Shown one piece after another: positions 10,721 through 47,864 of a stretch of DNA of 64,000 bases. The notes below the pieces were generated by a model. It was not told the DNA's origin. It saw nothing but the letters and a program-made list of their open reading frames with translations, and ran no database searches. The translations under genes and the position numbers were made by a program. The stretch's first letter is position 1; every line of letters starts with the position of its first letter. The DNA is from Bolinopsis microptera (Eukaryota > Ctenophora > Tentaculata > Lobata > Bolinopsidae): positions 7,927,983-7,991,982 of the forward strand of contig NC_087077.1 of the NCBI RefSeq assembly GCF_026151205.1. The letters run 5' to 3'.

Positions 10721-11876
10721 AAATGTTGTTTTACTTATCAAAGATCCCTTGCATTTAAAAAATGCTTACAACGTTTGTGAAATCATTCCCCGATGAGCAT
10801 CTAGTCTAGTGACAGGATAAAGCTTAATTTGCTCGATTTTACCAGTCTATTTTCTAAGGAAGAATGGGCGCAGTGGGTGTGTCAAGTTGAAACATTTGGC
10901 ATCCCCTGCTGAATGTTTTGCGCTCCTATCTGTAAAATGCTAAGTTGCTGATAGTTGTATTACATCGTGACCCCCACGGTCGTTTCACTATAGTGAAAAC
11001 CCTGTAGAGTTTCAACGATACTGGGGGAGCCGCGCACTCATGCGCGGCGGGACATACAACGTATGACAAGCTGATAATAGAAAATTTTTTCAACTTCTGT
11101 TTTGGGTTTTTTGCTTCAATTTGTGTGGTATCAATAGTCTTCATTCTGCTCAAAAACCAGTCACTAAGTTAATTTTAGTGGCACATGAGCTTTTCAGTTG
11201 ACTTTTTAGTCAATTAATGATTAGCACATGAAAGTATTTTGAAATTTCTCGGCTGATATTGGTTTGACCAAATAAAACGACTTAAATAACGGGTTTGAAA
11301 TATCCTGTTTAAATTTGGCATTGTCAATACTGCTTTGTCTAAATCATATTCAGATTATTTGTTGCTGTCTCGCTTAACGGGTGATACTCGTAAAATATCT
11401 GTTCCATATATTGGACCGTCGACGAGTCCAACTCGGCGCGCGTCCTGGTAAGTTATAAACCTATTAATTGACGATGTCAATTCATGGCAGCTCGGCGCGG
11501 CACAGTAGCGCATCGCGCTACAATAAACCTACAATGTCTCGCTTGAATGACTTAAATGTATCTTTTAATTTTTGGGTATATGTTTTTAAAAAGTGTTTAA
11601 TAAATTTAAGAATTTCTTTATTCCAAATTGAAAATATTCATTTACTCAAAGAAATGTAACATATTGCAAACCAGGTACAATTGAAATTGTAATGTGATGT
11701 TGAAAACTTTGTGTTCAAAAGACATGCCGTCTCAGCAATATGATAGAATTTCGATTTCAGAAATAAGGTACATTTAATAAGACAATTGCGGCACTGGGTG
11801 ATGCATGTTAATAGTTTTCATCCTCTATCACTATCCAACTGTTATCCCTCTTAATACCGCACGATAAGGTTACCTG
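10721..11876. other. Intergenic, nothing recognised
   Basis: It contains further GCGCGGCG words near 11040 and a TCCTG|GTAAGTT donor-like site at about 11452, but no coding segment was found. Confidence 0.4.
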
Positions 11877-12070
11877 TTAAGGGGTATACACCAAAACAGG
11901 GGTTTGTGTCGGCAAACCCAAATGATCTTACAGGAAGTTTAGTGACCATCTAGCGCACCGTTTCCAAAAATTTTTTGTAGAACATTTATTTCTGTATGCG
12001 TGTAAAATTTTAATATCGTATTATTAATATATCCTCTATCACAGAGTATCAAAAATTTCAATTCAATTTA
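11877..12070 (+). mobile_element. Diverged left end of the TTAA family A element
   Basis: TTAA (11877-11880) is followed by GGGGTATACACCAAAACAGG. It then parallels 14084 onward: AAATGATCTTACAGGAAGTT matches AAATGACCTCATAGGCAGTT, and TCTAGCGCACCGTTTCC matches TCTAGCGCACTGTTTCC. The similarity fades by about 12070, and no right end was seen. Confidence 0.65.
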
Positions 12071-12540
12071 TTCCAAGGTTTACTGTGGCCACATGCAGGA
12101 AACGGAAATTTTGAAATCAATAATGTTTTAATTTAAACTTCATCTTTCACAACTATTACTACAAGTGCCTTACTTTTCTAAACATTAGGTTAATTTTTCT
12201 TAAATCCTCGCATATCCTAAGCTAGTTTTCTGAAAACTGAATGTTTAATGTTTATAATGATCATTTGTTTTGGTGTGAGCAGATATTCCAAACAGACAAT
12301 ATTAATTTGGTGACAAAATCATGTTACTTTTACATCAATTTTTTCGAGTTTCCTACCAGTTGCCAGGGTAATTCAGAATATATAATATATGTAGTGTAAT
12401 ATGGTAAGCTGGTTGCAGCAGGGTTTAGGCTTTTTAGATCTTTTAGAATATTCTAGTGTAAGTGTTACATAACCGTTAGGATAAGTGTAAGGTTAGATTA
12501 GATTAGTGTAATAGATTATGGATGGTTTAGTCAGGTTAGC

Positions 12541-12782
12541 TACCTTACTCGGGAATATTATGACTGGGATAAAGTGGTGGGTTTTGGAAAATTCCGCCAT
12601 ATTTTTCCCGGTCATTAATTTTCCCAGTCATAAATTAACCTGCTATAATGTTCCCGAGTAAGGTAAACTAATAGTAATACATTTTGATGCTTGGTGGGTT
12701 TTGGAAAATTCCGCCATATTTTTCCCGGTCATTAATTTTCCCAGTAATAAATTAACCCGCTATAATATTCCCGAGTAAGGTA
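12541..12782. mobile_element. TA-flanked MITE with an internal duplication
   Basis: Terminal repeats CCTTACTCGGGAA (12543) and TTCCCGAGTAAGG (ending 12663) are flanked by TA on both sides. The right half (about 12573-12663, from GGTGGGTTTTGG) is repeated at 12692-12780 and also ends in TTCCCGAGTAAGG plus TA. The TA target and TIRs suggest a Tc1/mariner/pogo-type parent. Confidence 0.75.
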
Positions 12783-12820
12783 GTTAAGTTAGGTTATTGG
12801 ACAGACTGGGCCGCGCGGTG

Positions 12821-12840
12821 TCACATGGTTCGCCATGTGA
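12821..12840. repeat. Hairpin: 8-bp stem with a TTCG loop
   Basis: TCACATGG, TTCG and CCATGTGA are perfectly self-complementary. It lies in a locally GC-rich stretch (12800-12980). Confidence 0.5.
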
Positions 12841-13200
12841 TGTCACGTGACCCAGTGCTGGTAGTGTTTGCTTGCCCCGTTAGCGGCAGTTCTTCGAGGA
12901 GCATTTAACGGTAAGGTTGTAAAAGTTACCGCTTCCAAGAACAGTGTAGCGTGGCCTTCGACACGCTAGTCGGTCTTGGTTTATTGATCAAATAGTAATT
13001 TTATTGCCATTTGAGACTTATTGTTTGAACACCCTGTTTCCTTTGTTCTTACCTAACTTAGGATTCAATCAAGTCATTCGATCATATTTAAAGTCATACG
13101 GCACTCAGTAGCCAGTAAGAGCTAAAGTGATATTGCAGAGCTAGAGATTTACAGGTATTCGTGTACGAGACTTCGATATCGTACCCATATATTTCTTTAA

Positions 13201-14079
13201 GGGGGGGGGGGGGGGGGGTTCACCCTGATTTTTTTGTGAAACTTGGTTTCGAGATAGCAGTTGACCAACAAACTAGGACCAGTGACCAAACTTTTAAGGG
13301 GGTCCCGGACCCCAACCGCCAAACAGTGCCCGTGGGGCAGCCATGCCCATATTTGGTCCAAATTAGGCTCAATTTAGCCAAATAACATCCAAAATTTGCA
13401 ATGCGAAATTCAGAATTTGGTCGCCAAATTTTTTTAAAGGCCTAACTCAAAATTCTGTCCCAAAACTTAAGGTCGAAATGCGATTCTACGTTGATTCTGA
13501 AAATTTCATGTAAAAATATTGAAACCCTATTGAGTTCTATTGTTTTGAGCGAAATCAGTTTTGCAAATATCGCGAACTGAGATATGGGCAATTTTGTTCA
13601 TTTTTTGCGATTATTTGAACACAGAATCCACAGTTAGGTAGATACTGAGCTGATAATCATAGATCATGTGTAGTATAGGCTTACCTTCCGCGTAAAGTTG
13701 GTTTCATTCAAAAATATTGATATTTGACCAATTGCAATTTATGGGCCAAATTCGATCAAATTTGGTGCGTATGCCCACATATGGTCATATGGTTTTTTGC
13801 TCATAACTCAGACATTTTTTGTCCAATCTTGATGAAAATTCATATACGAGTTTAGGGGACCACTAGCTACAAGTAAAGCACCTAAAATCTGGATTTTGGG
13901 CATGTTCAGGGTATTTGGCTAAATTGGGCCTAATATGGGCGTGGCTGCCCCTCGGGCACCGTTTGCCGGTTGGGGTCCGGGACCCCCTCAAAAGTTCGGT
14001 CACTGGTCCTAGTTTGTTGGTCAACTGCTATCTCGAAACCAAGTTTCACAAAAAAATCAGGGTGAACCCCCCCCCCCCC
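13201..14079. mobile_element. G-run-capped foldback element (family B), TTAA-flanked
   Basis: Inverted arms of about 180 bp (13201-13386 and 13909-14079) start with a G-run (G18; C13 on the other side) followed by TTCACCCTGATTTTTTTGTG. Both ends abut TTAA (13197-13200 and 14080-14083). The middle (13387-13908) is unique, AT-rich and has no long frame. A diverged piece of the middle recurs at about 32404-32560. Confidence 0.85.
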
Positions 14080-14083
14080 TTAA

Positions 14084-14799
14084 GGGGGCATACACCAAAT
14101 CTGTCCAGACCAAATGACCTCATAGGCAGTTCAGTGACCTTCTAGCGCACTGTTTCCACACCAAAAAAAAATATTTTGAGAATACCCATTTTTGTAATCG
14201 AGCATTTCCTGGTTAGAGTGGAATTTTAGGAAAAACACAATTTGTTTCGTGAAGAGGCTATAAGTTAATCATTTCTTGCGGTATCAGGTTGAAATTTTGC
14301 TCGCTGTTTATTCAAATCTATTTCAAGGTGTGTGTAAAATCTTGATATCGTATCTAAAACGGCTGGGGTGTTATAAATTTTTAAAGTCAAAAAAGTCAAA
14401 AAGCTGAAGTTCTCCTTTTCAGGCTTATTTTAACCAAAAAGTCAGTCAGGGAAGATCGGATTCATTTGATGCTGGACATGAAATTGTTCTCTGAATTCTG
14501 GCGCAGTTTTTGATGCCCTCAAAAATGGTTTTACTCATTTATCTTCAGATCTATTGGACTTCAAAGTCAAACAACAAATTTAGGCACATTTTTCGTTTTT
14601 CATATTTACTGATTTTTCTAAAATTTTGATAGGAATGTGCTAGTGACTTTTTGAAGAGCGCAAAATAACCGCAACTAGCACATTTATATATGAGTTATGA
14701 ACAACAAAACACCCTTAAATGCTTCCCTTTGAAGTTATGGAAGAAAATTTGATTTTTTGGCTTTGCAGATAAAAAACCACTGTTTTGGTGTATGCCCCC
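14084..14799. mobile_element. TTAA-type non-autonomous element (family A), complete 716-bp copy
   Basis: It begins GGGGGCATACACCAAA and ends TTTGGTGTATGCCCCC. TTAA occurs on both sides (14080-14083 and 14800-14803), as expected of a piggyBac-like TTAA target duplication. There is no coding capacity. It shares its left TTAA with the right end of family B, so one element landed beside the other. Confidence 0.9.
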
Positions 14800-14933
14800 T
14801 TAAGTACTGTGTACGACACTTCAATATCGTGCCCGTGTATTTCTTAAGTACCATGTATGACATTTCTCTATCGTACCCTTGTACATTTTAATTACCCGTG
14901 TACACCACTTCGTAACCGTACCTTTGTGAGCAG

Positions 14934-15357
14934 GCAGTGTTGACCATTGGTACGCCCCGGGAGGACTGATCTGGTTGCCAACCTTATTTTACACTATATG
15001 GCTGCATATCGATCGACTGTTCATTTTAGCTGGAAAACGAACTAGTACCACCACATTTTAGCATTTTTGTGCCAATGATCATTAATCAGTAACATGGCCC
15101 ATTTATTTATATTGTTTTAAATTTGTGCCTTTTTAAAATGGCAACATTTTCGTCATCACTTTAATCAAAGCCCAATCAATTATTATGTGACCACAGGCTT
15201 TCTAGTCAATTATAAAGTCATTTGAGAATAATGGCAGTAGAAGAATAACTGAAAACTCACAATCAATGATAACAATAAATTGTAAATAATTTCACAGTAA
15301 AAAGGCATATCTAATATCTGTGCAGCATCTTTAAAAATCTACTCTCTAAAATCTGTC
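14934..15357. other. Probable 3' flank of the arrestin-domain gene
   Basis: AT-rich with no frames. It lies immediately downstream of the minus-strand stop codon at 15358-15360. Nothing else was recognised. Confidence 0.4.
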
Positions 15358-17482
15358 TTACAGTTGGACAATCACATCCTGCATTGAGAAATCGTCTGAT
15401 TCATCACCTGAAGTCGGTAAATAGTCCTCTGGGAATCGAGGCAAATCTACATCAAGGTATCCTTCTTGTTTAATCTGACCATCATTTTTAGCATTATGCT
15501 GATTTTCCACGCAGTGATTTGACAAGTCCTTATCTTTCACAGCATTGCTGTCGTCATTCTGCAAATTTAACAAAGTTTTGTTCTCAACAGGATTTTCAAC
15601 ACTTGCTAAAGAAGATTTCCTCGAGAGGTCACTGTCCATTATTTTTTGAGCCATTTTATCATTAGATGATTCATCACTGGAGCTACTTGAACTACTGCTT
15701 TCTGAATTTTGTTCAAATGAGGGCGATAACTTCATTTCCGAATCGTAACCGTTTCCTTTGATATCGCTCATACTTTGATTTGAAGTGTACAAAACTACAT
15801 CAAGGTCAACAAACAATTCATGGCCTGATTTTGATTTTATTTCAACTCGAATCACGAAGTAACAGTCGACGAACTGGCTGCTGGAAACTGATTGGGTGGC
15901 CACTTCTTTTATCTCAAATGGTAGTACAGTTCCGTGAGATTTACCAGACCATTTTTCGTCAATTTCCAGAAATTTTTGGCGATTAAGAATGTGTCTTACA
16001 TTAAACTGATTAAACTTTGTGTCTTTAAAATGAAGATAACGGCAGAGATACACTCCTATTTCTGATATTTTTTCTGATGCATCGTTTTCTAAACAGCATC
16101 TTATCTGAGCTGTGTCTCCTAAAAAGTAGCAGCCTTTATCCAATTCAGCTTTCAGTGTTAGTGTACCTCTGTTTATGCAGGGATAGATAAAATATTTTTA
16201 TAGAATCTTTCTTTGACTTGGTGAGGTAATGATAAGGTGGGGCCTCATACATATTTATGGTCTTTTTTGCTATTATTTGGTTTTCTTTTATGTCAAGCAA
16301 AATGAAAGAGTATTCGATCACTGCACAAAGATCAGTTTCATCGTTCTGAAAATAACTGAAAGACGAGGGAAGATTAGGTGGGAATTGGTAGCTGAAAGCA
16401 AATTTCAGATTATCGTGATCGCTGCATTCTTCATGAATCAGATCGACGTAATCAGTGAAGAACGACTGGGTTTCAACTATTTTCTCTGAAGATTCGTTGA
16501 TCTCATCCTCTGAGTTCTTTGCTGATGCATTGTTTACCCATGTTATGCTCTGGTTTCCTTCACAGATGAGGGACAAGGTAAGACTTGGAATATCGTAGTC
16601 TCTGGAAATTGACACATAACCATTTACTAGTTTTGTTGGGAAATACAGCGCATTCAAAATGTTGATATCTACTTTTGTAGGCAGCTCAGTGTCTTGGATC
16701 GCTTCATATTCCCCCTCTTTACCATTCTCTGGTAGCTCCTCTTTAGCAGTGTTTTCAACAAGGTCCACAGATGGTAAATCTTCCGCATCATCTGTCTGAT
16801 CATGAGATTTATCAACTGAAAATGTATCATCCTGTTTACTCACATTACCACTCAGTAATGAACCCTCGGAGTTTACTCCTTCGACTTTCGTTTCAGCTGC
16901 ACTTGAGATATCACCTTCATGTGAGGTGTCACCTTCATCCGATCCATGCTTTGAATTTTCGTCTTCATTCACTGTATCCTGATCTATAACAGTATCTTTA
17001 TCTTTTACAATATCCTGCTTTACTACAGTATCTTGCTCTGCTCCCATATTGTTCACAATTTCACCTGACAGATTATCGTCTTTTCTTTCAATAATATCGT
17101 CTAAAGCAGATGAAGAAGATAACTCTTCTCCCTTCTCATTGGTTGGGTCGTTTGAAACTACGTAAACAGCCTGATCTGTCACCGTATCTGTCACAGATTC
17201 AGCTTCCTGTTCTGCTTCCGGGAAACCATTACATGGTTTCACCTCCTGGCATACAGTATTTGATACCTCAGACTCCGTTGATGCATGAACAGAAAAACTA
17301 CTATCAAATTTCAAAGCCGCATCTTGATCCTCGTTATGTTTTGCAACAAAGTCACGATGCTTCTGTGCTTGGTTAGCTTCTGATGTTTTATCCCCGCCAT
17401 GATCAGATTTATCATCCTCGGTAATTATCTCCGGTGGTAAAGGGTCCGGCACTGGTAAGATAACATCGTCCTCTTCAGTCAT
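15358..17482 (-). CDS. Arrestin-domain (alpha-arrestin-like) protein with long acidic extensions, 691 aa model
   Basis: Alpha-arrestins are cytosolic adaptors for membrane-cargo trafficking. Residues 1-275 are an acidic, low-complexity N-terminal extension with DTV repeats (151-172). An arrestin N-lobe follows (about 278-420: FPTKLVNGYVSISRDYDIPS, CEGNQSITW, FSYQFPPNLPSSF, VIEYSFILL). The C-lobe starts GTLTLKAELDKGCYFLGDTA (423 on), and the tail is Ser/Asp/Glu-rich. The N- and C-lobes lie in different frames. A 49-bp intron (16217-16169, GTCAAAG...ATAAACAG) rejoins them in phase as HYLTKGTLTLKAELDKG, so the exons are 17482-16218 and 16168-15358. The GTCAAA donor is weak, so a frameshift is the alternative. 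No PPxY motif was seen. The gene is divergent from MFSD14. Confidence 0.75.
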
Positions 17483-17780
17483 CGTAACATGCCTGTACCA
17501 TCTTCAAACACATTTGTTACACCATGTTCCTGTTGTAATTTGTCAAAGTTTATATCGTGACATGCTCTTACATGACTCATTTAGATCGTGACATGATTTG
17601 ACTAAATAATAGTATAGACATGGAAATTGCACTAAGCACAAAGCATACTATTGCTGCCCTTGTCGGTTTGATGACGCCTACACATCCTCCCTTGTTGTAC
17701 ACTCGATCTTAAATATAAAAGGTGTATGGAGGTATGGGTAGTGGATACAGCTTGGCACATATGCAGTATACATTCAAAGG

Positions 17781-17950
17781 TAGTGTGGGAAAATTCTTTT
17801 ATGTGCTCTAAATAGTGCGGGACAATTCTTTACTGTGCTCTAAGTAGTGCGGGACAATTCTTTACTGTGCTCTAAGTAGTGCGGGACAATTCTTTACTGT
17901 GCTCTAAGTAGTGTGGGACAATTCAGGACTGTGCTCTAAGTAGTGTGGAA
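17781..17950 (+). repeat. 32-bp minisatellite, about five units
   Basis: The unit TAGTGCGGGACAATTC followed by TTTACTGTGCTCTAAG is repeated head to tail. It lies about 300 bp upstream of the arrestin-domain start codon, in the shared upstream region with MFSD14. Confidence 0.9.
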
Positions 17951-19877
17951 CTTCGTACACTGACACTACTGAATACTGAACAGTGCTGCATGGATGCACT
18001 CAAGGTGTGTGGTGTGAAATGTGCTACAAATTGCTCAGCCATCTCAAGCTTTTCGAAATATTCAGAAATAGAATATGCATATATCCAAAGTAATTACATG
18101 ATATGCTGCCGCTGTCGTCAAAATTAAAAAACAAGCATACAAACTTAACCCATACCAAGCTACAAGTCAAAAACAATGCACAAAAACCCCCTGAAAGCAA
18201 GGGCGTGTCACTGTCACAATAACAGCACCAGCTACACATACGATACGTCTAGCCCGATAAAAACAAGCTCTCTCTCTCCCCTCTCTCCCCCCGATCTGTG
18301 AGAGATAAACACAGTACAGAGACACACACACACCCAGTGCAGCAGCAGGGCCCTTATTAGAACCAGCATAAGGAGCCTGCTTTACACTCTCTCACCACAT
18401 GCTAATGCCTTAATGGGTCATTAGCAGCCGTCCTCTCTAGAACAAAGCTTCCTAGTACTCTCCTAGTGGTCAGCGTATCATGTGTGAGATGTGTTGTTGC
18501 AGTGCTGTGGTGTTACAAAGTACAAGTTACCGAGTAGTATAGTATAGTGTGGTATAGACGATGTGTGTGCTCTCTTTTATGATAATCTGCATTCCATATG
18601 GATGATGAGACTTCAGGTGATTAGCATTTATAAAATTATTGTCCAAGGATACCCATTTCTTAATGTTTTAACTTGACTGTTAAACATTATACCATCATTG
18701 AATTGTGAGAGTTAAGGGCATTAACCACGTTAACACACTCTAGCCGTGCTTCATTTGAAACTTAGCTCACAAACGACCCCAAAAGCACAAAAGTTCTGAA
18801 GACAAGAACACAAAACACCACAACAAGAGTCAATGTAACGTGAGTCAATGCGGACAACAATGCTGTAGTAGTAGCAGCAGGAGGAGCGCACTAGACGACA
18901 GTGAGTAAACTACATATTAAATTCTTCCTACAATTGTCCTACATGAACATCCGCAGACTAGCAGCAATGCTGTACAGTTGAAAAGGAATATGTATTATTA
19001 ATGAAGTTACTCAGATAATTTCGGACACCCTTAGTCAGGCTGGAGCCTTGTTAAGTCCAGCCTTGTTAGAGATCATTAAAATGTGTTCTGGTTCATTTGT
19101 TATGCAAGAATGTAGGTGACTTGATTCTGCCAACAATTACATTAATATGAATGGTAAATTAAGTTAGAGGCTTTTAATTGTGTTTTGTTAACGGACTTAA
19201 TATTAAATTGATCCAATTATTCCTTCAAAAACAACTTTTCTTTTGTGAGGGTTGTTGTTATGATGCTGCTGTTTGGGAGGTCTATTGTATTATGTGTATG
19301 AAATATATGAGGTTATGAAGCTTCATCACAAAGAGACGGCTCGGTCAATAATATGTAAATAATTTAATAATTTTGAAAGATATTCATATAAATTTCTAAA
19401 TAAGGATATATGGACTCTAAATTTATTTTCATTGTTCAAAAGTTTCAGCAATTGCGAAATGAAATTTCAGATAGTACGATTACAACTGCGAACAAAAATC
19501 TACACTTGAACTGTTTCAACTTGAAAACATTTTTATTGACAACTACAATCGTCATAAAATGATGTAACATCTATCGAAACTTAGTCAAAAAGTTAAAACT
19601 TCCTTATCAATAAATCTATTGCAAAGAAAGTTTTAGATTTTAATACTGGTTTAGTTTTAACTATACAAATTATAATGCTTCCAAGACCAAAGCTTATTAA
19701 ACACATTTGAGCTATCGATGAAGACTTTCCTTTTCTTCCATTAACTTAAATATTGATTTATTGACAAGCCAGATGATGTTGTAAGTTAATCCTTTATATT
19801 AACCTTGATTTCCTCAAAAGTTAGAATGATGTTGTAAAATGGTAACGTAGATCTCTCCGCTGGAGACACCAACAATC
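17951..19877. other. Divergent intergenic region between the arrestin-domain gene and MFSD14
   Basis: It contains CT-rich and (CA)n microsatellites at about 18268-18332. A possible non-coding 5' exon end lies at 18899 (GACGACA|GTGAGT), which could be an MFSD14 leader exon. No coding region was found. Confidence 0.4.
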
Positions 19878-44499
<24,622 letters not shown>

Positions 44500-47400
44500 T
44501 GTTCCCAGAATGTTGTATTAATTGTTCGGAGAGCACGTGCGCTGCTGTATTTTCTAAGCTATAGTATGACTTGTTTGTGTGTGTGTGTGGCTGGCTTGCA
44601 GTACATGTAGACTTCATTAGTAGGGGTTGGATAGGATTTTTAATTGTATATGTTAACTTAATTGTTACAATTTAAACTTTTATACACAATCTTAAGTCTT
44701 AATCGTGATCTTCTCTCGCATATATGTTTTTTGGTCGAAAAGTAGGTCGACAGAGCGTTTATAACGCTCAGCTAATCTCCTTATTTCTTTATGGATTTTC
44801 ATCGTGCTGCTAGCATACTTATTAATTTATTTTGTTGAGTGTTTCGATACAGCAATGTTCCTTACATGATTCTTGTCACGCTTTCACTCATTAATGAACT
44901 TCGTTGCGTTGTCTAATACGATTATAGTTAATATTAAACCTTCTTCTAGATCTAGTGGTTTCAATACAAGTGGTTTGAACTTTCAATCCAGTATCAGCAT
45001 ATTTTGTTATGTAAATGTATTTTATTGATATGAATGCGTACTACCAACCGAGGTATGAGTTTTCAGAAGTCTTCGGTTTATGAGTCTTTTGTTTTGGGAA
45101 TGTAATTTTTGAGAATTATTACGACCAAATGTTTTTTAATTTTGTCTACCATTGCAGTTGTCTGTTAGTGTTGATACAACAGAGTTAACAGCAGTTTCAA
45201 GTGAAACGAGTGTAGCAGAAAATTTCATAGTCGGTCCTTCGTGGTGAGCTGTTTCCCCCGAAGTACCCACTACTAGCCCTCCTTGTTTCATCAACTTTCT
45301 TGATATACAGGGTGGTCCAACAAGCAACGATAGGGATATTTGATTAAATAGTCACTATTATATCTCAGCAGCGGATTTCGATATCCGATTAGGCTCTTGT
45401 ATTTACATTTTCGAGAGACCGGTATTTCAACCTTAAGTTTCTAATTTAAGCATCAGTTTAACTTCAAGCCACTTCGTTGTAGATATGTTGTGCCCGAGAT
45501 AGATAAGGACCATCGGTGATCGGACTACCTGGATGTTGCGCGTAAATAGCTACTACTCGATTAAATTCGATCGGACGGACGATCGAATGCGCGCACGTAC
45601 ATTCGCCACTTATTATAATGGGTTGACACGTAATAAACTATACCGCGCGCTACTGTAAATTCGGCCAAATGAGCCTAACTCGATGGGGCCGGGCGTCGCT
45701 TCCAATCCGCGCTCAGGCCCAAAACTCATTCGCCTTATCTATAGAAAATTCAAGCGTCATTCCACAAATCCAATTAAACTGATATAAATTTGATTGTTTG
45801 CACTTTGCACAATTTATTTATTATCTTATCTCAAAGCTTAGATTTTCGTAACACGTAAATAATACGCAAATTTGCAGGAATTATGTTAGATTTCACTTCG
45901 TTAGAATTCCGTTCGGACAGGAATTTTGTTCTAGCGAATTGATTTCTCGCGCCTAATAATATATAATGCTTTTGAACCTGGTAGATATTGAATCATCATG
46001 TTCAGCAGAAAAGGATAGACCTCTACACTCTTCAGATAATTTATTGTCCGTCATGACAGACATGACTCATGACTCCAGCATAAAATATTACTAAGTAGGA
46101 CAAGTAAGTGATTTATGATCTAATATATGGAAGCTTGAACTTTTGATCACCAGACTTATTAATACAGTAGCTGTCTTCTAAATAGTGATGGCTGAACGTT
46201 GATTTAAAGCTAACGCGTGTCCCTCATGATCCATCATGGATGATGGACTATTCAGTTTTTGTGTAAGATAGGTTCACGTTTTCAGAGTTAAAGCCTTCAT
46301 TATCATTTGGAGAGTTGAGATATGATCGCGAAAAACTAATAGTAAATACCTATTTGTATTCTTTACTAGCTTTTAAAACTCTCATTCAACGTTTGTAAGA
46401 TTATAAATGATCGGTATGATTTCGTGATTTCTCAGAAACTGACCTACAAATAGTAACCTTGATGCACAGCAGCTGGACTCGCTAACAGTCATCACAGATC
46501 TCTAACTTAACAATTGTTTTGTCGCCATCAGCGTCAGAGATCTGGCCATCTATACTTTAACAACAGCTGATCCGAACTGCCAATACGTTATTGTAAGCTA
46601 ATTCCAAGAAAAATATATCAGGTGCGCATCTTCTATCTAATTTTACGATGCACTAGTACAGCGGTTCAGACATCGAACTGGAGCGTGTTATTTGTCAGTT
46701 CTATTCATCAATTGTCAAGAGACACATACAGTAAAATATGTGAGCTGTACGGATATCTGCTCGTTGCAGACGACTCTATTAATAACACCACTCAGAGGGG
46801 AAGGAGTCCGTCAGACTGTCTACAGATTGACACTACCAGAGCATGTGTGAGTGAGGATATAACATCTTGAGCGAGAGAGCGAGGTGACATGCAGTTGACG
46901 GGTAATTGGGTGGTCTGAGAGGAACAGTTGAAGAGACACTGCACCTGGCGTCGCTAATCCTGATACAGCCAGCAACTCTTGTGATTAATGGTAATGTTAC
47001 CAGGGAAACATGACCATATATGGTGGTAACTATCATTTCACGAACACAGTATATCTTGACAAATTGCACCCTAATGACTCTCCTCATGATCAGCCCTTTT
47101 GTCATTGAGAGTAGCTCTTTTCACCTCCCCGGCATTGAACTGTTAATTAGAAGGACTAGGTTCAGTGATATCGTGTATCAGAAGAAAGACTTGCATTTAT
47201 TCATATGCATGCTATTATTACGTTCCACAATGATCTCACCCAGTAAAGTGATACGGGACCCCAGTCTGATATGTTATACTGTCAAATATACTTTCCCAGC
47301 TAATATGAGTAGGATTAATGGCCCGGGTACTCAGAGGGGGCTAGTTTAAGCATGCCCGTCAGTGCGGCCAGTGACAGATCACCCTCCACACGGCACTACT

Positions 47401-47864
47401 CATGAACAATAAAATCATCTCCCGTGAGCTCACACCCTCGATCTAATTACGGTTGAATATGAAATGTTTCTTCTCTCTGTGAGCCTCTTAAAGCGGTGGC
47501 GGTCTCTCTGAGCACTGAAGTCATCGTAAACGTGCAAATTGAATAACGATATAATGGGTCGCAAATTCAATCCGAGCGTTTTGATAAGGTGTATTGAGAT
47601 TTCTATAGAAAGGAGACCTACACAGAGAAGTTACACTAGAGAAGGTATTGATATGTCCCAACAGCGGCTCAAATTTCGGGAAAATAAGGGTAAAATTCAG
47701 ATAAAATTAAAGTTGTCTACCTACCAAATTTGGAGAAGACATTGTCTTGGATTGAATCTGATCATTCGATTAATTTAGTTGATTGAAGGGGGTGATTACT
47801 GGTGATACGGACAGGGTCGTTATGGTGATTACCGATTAAGTATCAGTAAATCCATCAAATTCAC
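44500..47864. other. MFSD14 3' flank and intergenic DNA
   Basis: The first few hundred bases are presumably the MFSD14 3' UTR, without a clear AATAAA. An exon-like open segment lies at 45160-45246 after CCATTGCAG, and another at 46622-46852 bounded by ATATATCAG and TGT|GTGAGT; neither resembles a known family. ACAGGGTGGTCCAAC at about 45308 resembles a mariner end without a partner. Confidence 0.35.

Larger units (their letters stand above)
13156..14930 (+). repeat. Minisatellite of about 45 bp interrupted by two TTAA insertions
   Basis: Units of the form TGTACGACACTTCxATATCGT then ACCCGTGTATTTCTTAAGTACC occur at about 13158-13200, 14804-14846, 14847-14893 and 14894-14932. The TTAA inside a unit is where the two elements at 13201-14079 and 14084-14799 were inserted. 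Confidence 0.7.

Noticed and set aside
45136-45327. 63-codon minus-strand frame and a plus-strand exon-like segment
   Set aside because: Neither strand gives a known domain, and the region lies past the MFSD14 stop without linked exons.
46622-46870. Exon-like segment with acceptor and donor
   Set aside because: The borders are plausible but no neighbouring exon or protein family could be tied to it.
47020-47349. 109-codon open frame, plus strand
   Set aside because: Starts at a non-ATG codon, with no recognisable domain or exon borders; another frame looks equally protein-like.
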